38,116 nucleotides of DNA from positions 1-38,116 of the forward strand of contig PHBN01000003.1 in assembly GCA_002840635.1 (NCBI GenBank), in the 5' to 3' direction. Under the pieces are notes generated by a model that made no database searches, was not told the DNA's origin, and saw only the letters and a list, made by a program, of their open reading frames with translations. How positions within the stretch are numbered: position 1 is the first letter of the stretch; each line of letters opens with the position of its first letter. A program made the translations under genes and the position numbers. Below are positions 17,197-25,988 of the stretch, one piece after another. Source of the stretch: Deltaproteobacteria bacterium HGW-Deltaproteobacteria-1. Lineage in GTDB: Bacteria; Desulfobacterota; Syntrophia; Syntrophales; Smithellaceae.

Positions 17197-19176
17197 CTAA
17201 AATACCTCTATGGATGAAATTGGTTTATCTGCTTGCCATGGCGGCGGCATATCTTTTGCTGCCGCAAAGTGCTTGAGGTCGTTGACTTTGTCGATTGCAT
17301 CGTCTTTGGGAAAATATTGTTTGTATTCCGGCATTTTTTTAATTTTATCGATATCCGCTCCCGGAAAAGCGTCGTCGATGCTGAAATCAAGGACTAATAA
17401 ATTATCCTTTGGCTTATACATCAGCACATCGCTGTTGATTGGAGCGTCCATGAGTCTTTTGGCAAAGTTTTTATCTCGGAAATAAAAATTAAGATGGGCC
17501 ATTATGGGCGGTCTGCCGCCGACAAATATGATTTCCCGGTCTTTGGGCAATTGTAATACTTCACCTGGGGTCAACAGAGCCCGGCTGATTTGCGTCGTTG
17601 AGATCGATGTTTTGTCCAGCCAGGCGCTAAGCCTGTGGCCGCTGTAACTCTTGTTTTCCACGAGCTGCGTTTTAGTGCCGAGCATTTTTGAAATAAAATC
17701 CGGCGTTGTGCCGTCATTGGGGGTAAACACGACCCGCACATGGCAATTGTCCGTGATGGAATTATTGACACAATAAGTTTTGTTTAATTGGTTCATGGAT
17801 TGAATGACCAACAAAGCCGTAAGGCCATATCCGGCAATGAAGGCCAGGGATGTTTCAAAAGCATCAAGCCGTCCCAGGGCCGGGAATTCATCGAGAAGCA
17901 GCAAAAGACGGTGTTTGTATTGCTTCACAGGTATTCCGTCTTTAAATTGCATCGTTTCGGTAAGACGGCAAACGACCTGGTTGAGTATCATTCTTATCAA
18001 TGGCCTTGTTCTATTGATATCTGACGGAGGCACAAGCAAGTATAATGATACCGGCCGGTCATGGTGCATCAGATCCGCAATGCTGAATTCGCTGACCGCT
18101 GTGTTATATGAAACGACCGGGTCACGATATAACTCTAGGAAAGACATAGCCGTCGATAAAACACTGCTGCGCTCCCTGTCGCTCTTATTCAATAGTTCTC
18201 TGGCCGATTGTGCAACAACAGGATGAGTAAGGGAATTAAAGCCGTAAATCTCTTTGAAGAGGGCTTTGTTAGAAGTATGTTTCGTCTGCATCATTAGGAT
18301 CAGCGTCTGTTCAAAACTCATCACAGGATTTGATAGAAAGGTTGCCATAGCGGATAAAGTAGCCTTATCCTTCATCGTGTATTTCAGATGCAGCATGACG
18401 CCCACAAGCAGGGCGTGGCCCGTTTTGCTCCAATGGTCCAGATCGCCCTTCCCGTGCGGATCAACGAGCATGTCGGTAATGTTCTGCACGTCCCGAACTT
18501 CGTTTTTTGTAGATAGTCTGATTTCGTCCAGAGGGTTGTAACGCACCGAGGATTTATCCATAGAGGTGGGATCAAATTTTAATACTTTATTGCCAAGGCT
18601 GCTTTTTCTGTATCCTGCGGTAATGCCGTAATTTTCGCTTTTGATGTCAGTGATCAACACGCTGTGGGGCCAGCAAAGAAGAGTTGGAATAACGATGGAC
18701 ACGCCTTTCCCGGCACGAGTCGGAGCCATGAGCATAACGTGTTCCGGGCCATTGTGCCGCAAATAGTAACCTTCTTCTGTCTTGCCGAGGATGACCCCCT
18801 CATTGTCCAGCAATCCGGTCTTTTTTATGTCATCCAAGTCTGCCCACCGAGCCGTACCATGTGAAGACAGCTCTTTTGGTTTTCGTGATCGCCAGACGGC
18901 GGCGGCCAATGCAAAGAAAAGGAATAAACCGGTCCCCGCATAAACAGCAATAGCTGCCCGATCAAAGGCTTTTGGCGCTTGTGCGCCATACAAGTACCAC
19001 CAATTTAGAAACTTCGGCGCATAAATGGGCGTTTGATCCATGGAAAAAAGCGGTTTCCCGAATAATGAAGGATAGTGCAGCAAGGCGGCCACCCATTGCG
19101 TGGAGATCCAAACAGAGGATAAGCATAAACAGACCATTGCAATTAAGGATAAGATTAAAACTTTCGTTTTGATCAT
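17197..19176 (-). CDS. traG: TraG/VirD4 type IV coupling protein
   Basis: Walker A-type MLMAPTRAGKGVSIVIPTLL; LLLLDEFPALGRLDAFETSLAFIAGYGL. Confidence 0.97.
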   Translation of the reverse strand: MIKTKVLILSLIAMVCLCLSSVWISTQWVAALLHYPSLFGKPLFSMDQTPIYAPKFLNWWYLYGAQAPKAFDRAAIAVYAGTGLFLFFALAAAVWRSRKPKELSSHGTARWADLDDIKKTGLLDNEGVILGKTEEGYYLRHNGPEHVMLMAPTRAGKGVSIVIPTLLCWPHSVLITDIKSENYGITAGYRKSSLGNKVLKFDPTSMDKSSVRYNPLDEIRLSTKNEVRDVQNITDMLVDPHGKGDLDHWSKTGHALLVGVMLHLKYTMKDKATLSAMATFLSNPVMSFEQTLILMMQTKHTSNKALFKEIYGFNSLTHPVVAQSARELLNKSDRERSSVLSTAMSFLELYRDPVVSYNTAVSEFSIADLMHHDRPVSLYLLVPPSDINRTRPLIRMILNQVVCRLTETMQFKDGIPVKQYKHRLLLLLDEFPALGRLDAFETSLAFIAGYGLTALLVIQSMNQLNKTYCVNNSITDNCHVRVVFTPNDGTTPDFISKMLGTKTQLVENKSYSGHRLSAWLDKTSISTTQISRALLTPGEVLQLPKDREIIFVGGRPPIMAHLNFYFRDKNFAKRLMDAPINSDVLMYKPKDNLLVLDFSIDDAFPGADIDKIKKMPEYKQYFPKDDAIDKVNDLKHFAAAKDMPPPWQADKPISSIEVF

Positions 19177-20960
19177 CTCTCAATTCCTTTATTCATGTCC
19201 TTTAGCTGTTCGATTTGCGCCATGGATATGTGCGCAGGTTCAAATCCGGCCCGCTCGCGCTGCACACCGATTGTCACTTCCAGATTATTCTCCATCGCCC
19301 GCTCCATACCGGTTTGATAGGGAAGAATGGCAACTTCTTTTGAGTCTGTGTTCGCCACAACCGCGTAAGGACCGTCACTCAATCTATCGACCTTAACGAC
19401 ATAGCCGTCGAAAGTTTGACCGGCTTTGAGATCCGCTTTTGTGTATCCTCTGTCTTTGAAAGCTGAGTATATTTTGTTGTGTTCCGCCGCCTCTAATCTA
19501 TTAAAAGTGTCGTATTTTAAGGACGGCTTCCCGGCTCCCGGGGTGTTGGTTAAACCTCTCTCCTGCAGTATTTTAAAGCGTCCCTGCTTAGCGATATGGA
19601 TATCCCTATCGACTGCGGACAATACTTTATCTGCTGGTGCATCGAGCCCGTGTTTTGATATTTCACGGTCTAAATATGTCGGCCCTTCCGCCCTGATTTG
19701 CTCCACAAGAGGTAGTCGCGACAAGGTATGAACTTTGATATATTTGCCTTTAGCCTCAATCGTAACCAGCGATCCCGTTACAACTTCGTACCCTTCCCTT
19801 TCTGAATATTTGGTCAATGGGATGTAATGAGCCTTGTTGTCCGTCGCCTTGACGATGATGTACTTGTCATCTCTCAATTCGTCGGTTAATCCCTGTCCGA
19901 TTACAACGCCCTTTAGCTTGCCAATATTATTGCCCTGATTATAAATTATGCATTCGGGTACTGTACATTCACCTCTCATGCTGGCGTGCATGGCTTTAAT
20001 AATATCTCCGCGTGTGCCAAGCTGTTTCAGCGTTTTTTCAGTTTCGGAGTGGAGTTGCCATTTACCCGGTTCTTTTTCCTCGGCAAGCCCTAATTTGTTC
20101 AAATGAGTGAGCCGTTGGTGCAGATAATCGCGTTGGATTCGCGCCTGCGAATCAGTGGGTGTAATGGATATATCAACAACATTATCTATGCTGGTCCTGA
20201 TCAATTTTTTGTCCAGTTGGGTCAGCCGCTCTTTGTGGATATCATTTTCAATTTGCTTTTCTAGATCAAGAGACGTCCTGTGTCCCAGGTGTTTAGTTGC
20301 AATCTCTTGAGCCCGCACACGGATGCCATTGGCCATGTAATCTCTTTTTATATAAAGGACGTTCCCCTTGTCGTTGACGCCCCGAATAAATAGATGTGTG
20401 TGCGGATTGTCTGTGTTGTAGTGATTAACCGCCACCCAGTCCAACTTCGTATTCATGTCCGTTTCCATGCGGTCAATTACGTCTCGTGTATATTTTTTTA
20501 AGTCCAATTCATGGGCATTTTCCGGCGAGACAATCAGCCGGAAGGAATGTCGATCCTGACCGCATTTGTCGGAAAATTTATTCAGATCTTCTTTTGATAT
20601 TTCTTCCGTTTTTTCATTAAAAGCCCGCGCTTGCTGCCCGTCCATGTCAACGCCGTTTCGTGTGATATAGTTTATGTGTTTACTGATCATTCTGCTGCCT
20701 GGTCTCGACTTCACGACGCGGCTCTTGACTAAAACACGCTGCTGCCCGGGTTTAAATTGCAAACCTCCCCTGCCCTTCCCGCCGCCTGTTGATGACCTGT
20801 GAAATGATCCGTGCAGGCCTCCTCCGAGTCGCTTTAATTCACCATAAAAGGAGCGGTCTGAAGCCCCTTGCTGCCCCCTTTTACTGCCCATACGCGACGG
20901 CTTAAATTTATCGTCGTCTGCTTCGTCCACATTTTTTGGTATGTAGTTTAAATTATTCAT
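19173..20960 (-). CDS. Relaxase with DUF3363 domain (Tn4371 RlxS/TraI type)
   Basis: RVLVKSRVVKSRPGSRMISKHINYITRNGVDMDG; DWVAVNHYNTDNPHTHLFIRGVND (HxDxxHxH-like motif); 4-bp overlap with traG. Confidence 0.93.
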   Translation of the reverse strand: MNNLNYIPKNVDEADDDKFKPSRMGSKRGQQGASDRSFYGELKRLGGGLHGSFHRSSTGGGKGRGGLQFKPGQQRVLVKSRVVKSRPGSRMISKHINYITRNGVDMDGQQARAFNEKTEEISKEDLNKFSDKCGQDRHSFRLIVSPENAHELDLKKYTRDVIDRMETDMNTKLDWVAVNHYNTDNPHTHLFIRGVNDKGNVLYIKRDYMANGIRVRAQEIATKHLGHRTSLDLEKQIENDIHKERLTQLDKKLIRTSIDNVVDISITPTDSQARIQRDYLHQRLTHLNKLGLAEEKEPGKWQLHSETEKTLKQLGTRGDIIKAMHASMRGECTVPECIIYNQGNNIGKLKGVVIGQGLTDELRDDKYIIVKATDNKAHYIPLTKYSEREGYEVVTGSLVTIEAKGKYIKVHTLSRLPLVEQIRAEGPTYLDREISKHGLDAPADKVLSAVDRDIHIAKQGRFKILQERGLTNTPGAGKPSLKYDTFNRLEAAEHNKIYSAFKDRGYTKADLKAGQTFDGYVVKVDRLSDGPYAVVANTDSKEVAILPYQTGMERAMENNLEVTIGVQRERAGFEPAHISMAQIEQLKDMNKGIER

Positions 20961-21095
20961 AATTATAATAGTGATATCATGATTTAATAAATATTATTAT
21001 CCACTTACGCTGTCCGGTGATATCGTCAATAGCCACTTGATATCATGGTAACTATATGATTTAATAACTTAATCCAGATGCGTGATATCGCATCT
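20961..21095. promoter_or_regulatory. Repeat-rich intergenic region, candidate oriT and/or relaxase operator
   Basis: TGATATC at 20972, 21018, 21038, 21083; 12-bp direct repeat ATGATTTAATAA at 20979-20990 and 21056-21067; directly upstream of the relaxase. Confidence 0.45.
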
Positions 21096-21741
21096 TTATC
21101 TTGCTGTCCTTCCTTACGTCGTCCAGTTCCCCTGTTTCTTCCTTCTCTGGGGCTTCATTTTTTACAAAAAAAACAATGCTGTTTGTATGGCAGCTCGGGT
21201 GGCCAACAGCGTTACTGCGGCCAGGGTAATAAACTGAAATATTCGGCTTCTCTTCAATGATGGGAATGTGACCGGTTGCGCCCACTGCTTTCAAAATTTT
21301 ACCGACATATTTTTTACCTTTGTACGGGCTGCCGGTATTGTAACTTGACAATGCTTTCAGCAAGGTCGTATCCGGTTCGTCAGCAGGGGTCTTTAATGAA
21401 TGATCTCTGTAAAAACTTTTCAGGATCTTTGCGCCGACAGATACGTTGTAGCAAGGATCAAAAAGCATGGTGTAGTCAATCCCCGGCCGGTTGAAGTGGA
21501 GCGAGTTGATTTGCATCAAACCGACGTCAAGAGAATGCCCGGCGGAATATAAATATTTTGTCAGATCGATTGCCTCTTCTTTTGATCTTGGGTGGTGCGA
21601 TCTGCCCGTGCTGTTGTCGTTTATCGCCAGCTCGTTGTAGTTGCTTTCTACCTTGATGATTGCATTCAATGTGTCGGGGTGCACCCCTGCTCCGCACTGT
21701 GATAAAAGCATTGAGCCGACAAGTAAGACATTTAAGAGCAT
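21061..21741 (-). CDS. Lytic transglycosylase (VirB1/TrbN-like)
   Basis: GVHPDTLNAIIKVESNYNELAINDN...SLDVGLMQINSLHFNRPGID...NVSVGAKILKSFY, SLT domain. Confidence 0.92.
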   Translation of the reverse strand: MLLNVLLVGSMLLSQCGAGVHPDTLNAIIKVESNYNELAINDNSTGRSHHPRSKEEAIDLTKYLYSAGHSLDVGLMQINSLHFNRPGIDYTMLFDPCYNVSVGAKILKSFYRDHSLKTPADEPDTTLLKALSSYNTGSPYKGKKYVGKILKAVGATGHIPIIEEKPNISVYYPGRSNAVGHPSCHTNSIVFFVKNEAPEKEETGELDDVRKDSKIKMRYHASGLSY

Positions 21742-21757
21742 GCCGCGAAACCTTTCT

Positions 21758-22309
21758 TTAAAATGTGATAAGAGGCTCTGCTACACCCCGGATCGATGTC
21801 AGTGGGACTGCTCCAAAATAGCGTCCGTCGAATGAATTCTTGATGTAAGTGGAAACAGGTAAAAAATGATCTCTGCCGACAACGTGACACCCTGTGATGT
21901 GAGTAATGGGGAGCCCGTGGCTGTCTTTCTCGTGTACCGGTCCGGTATATTGGTTGTTTATGTATAAGTGGTATGATTTGTCGGCCCGGGGCTTAACGCA
22001 ATATGTTTCACCCGCGACGGCTCCGATGTGCTTTAAAAGGGGCCAGCCTTTCGGAAGCCATTGCCTTTCATGAATCAGGTCTGCCGCGGTCTTTGGCGGG
22101 TTAAAGACCACTATGTCCCCTTTATTGAAACCACGGGGCTTTTTTACATGATAAATGCCATAGGGCAGGCTCTGTGAAGCATTGATAAAGTAATGCGACT
22201 GTATATGGGTTGCCGTCATGCCCATGGTTGCAAAAACCGTCAATAAGATGATTATAAACATGATCATTTTCTGCCTTTTATTTAACTTGCGGTTCGCCAT
22301 CTTTGTCAT
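21758..22309 (-). CDS. traF: TraF-like conjugative signal peptidase (S26)
   Basis: INASQSLPYGIYHVKKPRGFNKGDIVVFNPP...GWPLLKHIGAVAGETYCV...DSHGLPITHITGCHVVGRDHFL. Confidence 0.92.
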   Translation of the reverse strand: MTKMANRKLNKRQKMIMFIIILLTVFATMGMTATHIQSHYFINASQSLPYGIYHVKKPRGFNKGDIVVFNPPKTAADLIHERQWLPKGWPLLKHIGAVAGETYCVKPRADKSYHLYINNQYTGPVHEKDSHGLPITHITGCHVVGRDHFLPVSTYIKNSFDGRYFGAVPLTSIRGVAEPLITF

Positions 22310-24284
22310 GGTACCAAACCGTGCATTCTGGATAACGAGTGCATCCCCAAAAATTTTTTTCCTTCCATGTCCGCTTAATTAATTTTCCTTCGTGGCACGC
22401 CGGACAATACATAGCCCGGCTGTTCTCCACCAGCGTTGTCCGGGCCAAACAGCAAATATGACCAATAAATGATCTTTGTTCCTGCATGAAATTATCGAGT
22501 GAATCATTGCCGCTTAGAATCTTGTCAAATGACATTTCCCATGTAGCTGTGGTGTCCGGGTAAGTTAATTCATCAGGTAATGCGGCAATCAGGGAACAAG
22601 CCTCTTCCGAGGGGAGTAAATGTTTTTTGTCTTGAAGGATGAACCCTTTTTTGATGATTTCGGCGATGATATTCGCCCTGGTTGCTTCTGTCCCGATCCC
22701 GTTGGCGTCTTTGAGCCTCTTTTTCAGGTCATCATTTTTTACGTGCAGATGAATTGATTTCATTGCCTGGATCAGGCTAGAAGCGGTGTAACGTTTGGGA
22801 GACGTGGTTGTCTTTTGCACGATGGCGGCATTAATAAACAACAGCTCATCGCCGGTTTTTAAATCAATGGGAAGCGGTGCTGTCTCCGGTACATCCTTAT
22901 CATCACCGTTATGTTCATTATTACCGGTGAATATGCTTTTCCAGCCTTGCTTTAGGTCTATTCTGCCGCTTGTCTGGAAGTTTTCGCCGGCAAAGACAAT
23001 GTCGGACACCGATTTTTTGTAAGTATAATCCGGATAAAATTGAGCAATAAAAGATTGAGCGATTAAAAAATATATATTTTGTTCGGTGTCCGACAGCCTG
23101 CCAAGGTCACAAAAGGTAACCGTTGGAATAATGGCAAAATGGGATGTGATTTTGGCGTCATTCCATGCCCGGCTCATGTTATGCAGTGAGGCACCACTGG
23201 TGGCCCACTTAACCAGGTCGCTGTTTACGGACATGTGCGATAAATTATTTAAAATATTCTCTGAATCAGAAAAGAGGTTTCTCGGCAAATATTGGCAGTC
23301 CGCCCGAGGATACGTTATAAGTTTTTTCTCATATAAAGATTGGGCGGTTTTTAAAACATCCAGAGGATCGTACCCAAATTGCTTCCCGGCAGCAATTTGC
23401 AATGCGGATAAAGAATAAGGCAAGGGCGGCGGCTCTTTTTCTGTTGACGATTGATGTGCTGTAATGAGCGCCTTACCGTTTTTATAAGAATACAGTGATG
23501 CCTTTAAATCGACCGCTGTGTCGCCAGAGGTTAATCGACCGTCAGTATCCAGGCATCGTTGATTATCCTTGGGAAGCCAGGTGGCGGAAAACCCGATTCC
23601 TGCCTGTTCTTTTTTGAACCGGGTGACCACGGAATAATAATTAAGCGGCTTAAAATTTTTAATCTCGTTTTCCCGCCGGACAACAAGTGCAATCGTTGGC
23701 GTTTTTACGCGGCCAATGGGAAATGTCTTTGAATGACCGTTCTTTTTTGCGGCAAGAGTAACTGCCCTGGTTAAATTGTAACCGATAAGCCAGTCGGCCC
23801 ATGATCTGCCCATTGCCGAATATTTTAAATTTTCAAAATTCTTGTTGTCTTGGATATTTCCCAGCGCTCTGTTTATTGTCCGTTCGTCCAAAGCATGGAG
23901 CAACAATCGTTTGACGGGTTTTTTGCAGGCCAAATAATCAAGCAGTTCGTCTACAAGCAGCTGCCCTTCCCTATCTGGATCGCCGGCATGGATAATTTCA
24001 TCAGCCTGGTTGATCAGGCGTTTAATAACCGTGAATTGCCTTTTACATTCGTCGTTGACCAATAATTTCCATGTTTCTGGTATTATCGGTAAATCATCAA
24101 CGCTCCAATTTTTATACTTTATGTCGTAGTGATGGGGCTCCGCTGCGAGCAAAATATGCCCTTGGCACCAGGTTACCAGGCCAGCCGATGTTTCAATGTA
24201 ACCATCTTTTTTGCCGTGCGGGGCCGGCAAACATGCGGCTATTTCCTTGGCCATCGACTGTTTTTCCGCGATGTATAATTTCAC
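22278..24284 (-). CDS. topB: DNA topoisomerase III
   Basis: MKLYIAEKQSMAKEIAACLP; AGDPDREGQLLVDELL; LITYPRADCQYLP; C-terminal CPACHEGKLIKR..CTRYPECT zinc finger. Confidence 0.97.
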   Translation of the reverse strand: MKLYIAEKQSMAKEIAACLPAPHGKKDGYIETSAGLVTWCQGHILLAAEPHHYDIKYKNWSVDDLPIIPETWKLLVNDECKRQFTVIKRLINQADEIIHAGDPDREGQLLVDELLDYLACKKPVKRLLLHALDERTINRALGNIQDNKNFENLKYSAMGRSWADWLIGYNLTRAVTLAAKKNGHSKTFPIGRVKTPTIALVVRRENEIKNFKPLNYYSVVTRFKKEQAGIGFSATWLPKDNQRCLDTDGRLTSGDTAVDLKASLYSYKNGKALITAHQSSTEKEPPPLPYSLSALQIAAGKQFGYDPLDVLKTAQSLYEKKLITYPRADCQYLPRNLFSDSENILNNLSHMSVNSDLVKWATSGASLHNMSRAWNDAKITSHFAIIPTVTFCDLGRLSDTEQNIYFLIAQSFIAQFYPDYTYKKSVSDIVFAGENFQTSGRIDLKQGWKSIFTGNNEHNGDDKDVPETAPLPIDLKTGDELLFINAAIVQKTTTSPKRYTASSLIQAMKSIHLHVKNDDLKKRLKDANGIGTEATRANIIAEIIKKGFILQDKKHLLPSEEACSLIAALPDELTYPDTTATWEMSFDKILSGNDSLDNFMQEQRSFIGHICCLARTTLVENSRAMYCPACHEGKLIKRTWKEKNFWGCTRYPECTVWYHDKDGEPQVK

Positions 24285-24733
24285 ACTGCAATCCTTTCCA
24301 AAATAATAGAATTTTTATTGTTGTGTATGCGGGGTTCCATGTTTGCCCTGAAACGATTACCCGAAGATCGATAATATGCTGGGGTCAGCGAAGAGAGTTC
24401 AGTGTTATTTTTTTTGTGTTTTCTGAGCCACGTTAAAACGCAATCGACGTGTTTTCTGCCTTTTTCCTGGATAAGTATCTCTGCGCCGGGTTTTATAAAA
24501 TCTATTACCCTTCCCTTCTCATATTCATTGAGTGCCCTAAGGATTAAAATCTTGAATCGACGGGTTCCATACGTGCTGTAAGTTTTACTGAGAATGCAAA
24601 ATACGCTGTCGGGCTTGAAACCAGCCAGAGTGTTGTTTTCACCGGGGGTAATCACTTCAAAATCCGGCATTCCGAAAACAAGCTTGTTTTGACCCGAATT
24701 GTTAGAAAATAATTGAACTGTCGTTATAGGCAT
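24281..24733 (-). CDS. DUF2840 protein
   Basis: LVFGMPDFEVITPGENNTLAGFKPDSVFCILSKTYSTYGTRRFKILILRALNEYEKGRVIDFIKPGAEILIQEKGRKHVDCVLTWLRKH...NRFRANMEPR; internal start MPITTVQLF favoured. Confidence 0.72.
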   Translation of the reverse strand: MPITTVQLFSNNSGQNKLVFGMPDFEVITPGENNTLAGFKPDSVFCILSKTYSTYGTRRFKILILRALNEYEKGRVIDFIKPGAEILIQEKGRKHVDCVLTWLRKHKKNNTELSSLTPAYYRSSGNRFRANMEPRIHNNKNSIILERIAV

Positions 24734-24939
24734 GGCATACCTTTCCGTAGTTAATAGTATGTGCTGTGCAAAAGTGATTGTTGGTGAATTAATGATCTGG
24801 GGCGGATATAGAGCAAACCATGTGCCAGGTGAATAATTTGTCTCGCATATTTTATGCAACTTATGAATTATAAATATGAATATTTGATTAATGCCTGCAT
24901 TGTGTTATTTTTTATGGGTAAATAGTAAACATTTTTGAC

Positions 24940-24992
24940 TTACCAAGTAACCGTGTTGGCTTACCTGGTAAGTCCGGAGAGTTATCTAGTAA
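24940..24992. promoter_or_regulatory. Three 11-bp palindromes at 21-bp period, operator candidate for the transfer operon
   Basis: TTACCAAGTAA (24940-24950), TTACCTGGTAA (24961-24971), TTATCTAGTAA (24982-24992). Confidence 0.7.
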
Positions 24993-25118
24993 CTCTGACA
25001 TGCCCCTAGGACGTCGTTTTTTTATAAGGAGCCCTTGGTATTAGAAAATGGCATTAAAGGCCTCTAGGCTTAAAATTTAAAGCCTGAGCCATACAATTGC
25101 ATAATCTCTGGGTCGAAT

Positions 25119-25192
25119 TCCCCGCCGCTCGCGGCGAATAGAATGATAGCTCACGGAGATACCCCGCTGCTTGCGGCGGGGAGTTTCATTTT
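25119..25192. repeat. Paired GC-rich hairpins (REP/BIME-like or terminator)
   Basis: CCCCGCCGCTCGCGGCG and CCCCGCTGC-TT-GCGGCGGGG followed by AGTTTCATTTTTT. Confidence 0.55.
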
Positions 25193-25291
25193 TTATAAAA
25201 ATTACATATCTTATATATCTTTAAAATCTTAAGAGGATTTATTAATCTTCATGTGTTGTAAGTAATTAATATTGATAAAAAATAAACAATA

Positions 25292-25988
25292 AACAGGTTC
25301 AATTGTCACACTTTTCAGGTTTAATTGTCATAATTTTCAGGTTTGATTGTCATAATAAGCAGGTTCAATTGTCTAAAGTTTCAGGTTCAATTGTCTAAAC
25401 TTTATCTATTCCTTCAACAAACAAGGAAAAAGCAGAAAAAAAACAGGTTCAATTGTCTAAACTTTTTTTATCTCTTAAATTATCCCTCTCTCTTGGCTTT
25501 GCTTGTGTGTTATGTGGTATGTAGTTGTATTTATTAATGTTTTTTATATAGATATCTAGTATAATCTAATAATATTAATTCGTTGAGGCGTTGGATGATA
25601 TCTATTCGATCAGTAAAAAGACAGTTAACAGGTTCAATTGTCTAAACTTTTTAGTTGTTTAAATAAAAAATTCAAGACACATTAAAAACATATAAAACAA
25701 CAATAATAATAATAATTTACATATTAAATAGCACCCAGAAACAGGTTCAATTGTCTAAACTTTATTGGAATTCCAATAGAAAGAAACAAATGGATGTAAT
25801 ACAATAAATCATCAATAATTAAGGTTAATTATATATTCAACAGAGCCTGAAAACAGGTTCAATTGTCTAAACTTGTCAGTATTTTTATACCAGGAAGCTA
25901 ATAAGGAAAATAGTTAATATTTTAATAATAAAAGATAGTTATCTATTAATAAGCAGGTGGAAACAGGTTCAATTGTCTAAACATTTTT
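25292..25988 (+). repeat. oriV: Iteron array: 10 copies of AACAGGTTCAATTGTCTAAACTTT-like repeats (probable vegetative origin)
   Basis: CAGGTT(C/T)(A/G)ATTGTC starts at 25294, 25316, 25338, 25360, 25382 (22-bp period), then 25444, 25629, 25742, 25854, 25964. Confidence 0.9.

Noticed and set aside
17804-18226. 140-aa plus-strand ORF opposite traG
   Set aside because: Antisense shadow of the coupling protein gene.
20997-21005. TTATCCACT as a DnaA box near the relaxase
   Set aside because: One base off the consensus, and the iteron region is the better origin candidate.
25343-25537. Plus-strand ORF MIVIISRFNCLKFQVQLSKLYLF...
   Set aside because: Formed by reading through the iterons in an AT-rich region; no coding character.
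25444-25988. Repeats with unique long spacers looking like a CRISPR array
   Set aside because: Repeat-to-repeat distances are 62-185 bp, the repeat matches the 22-bp-spaced iterons and lies beside rep; there are no cas genes.
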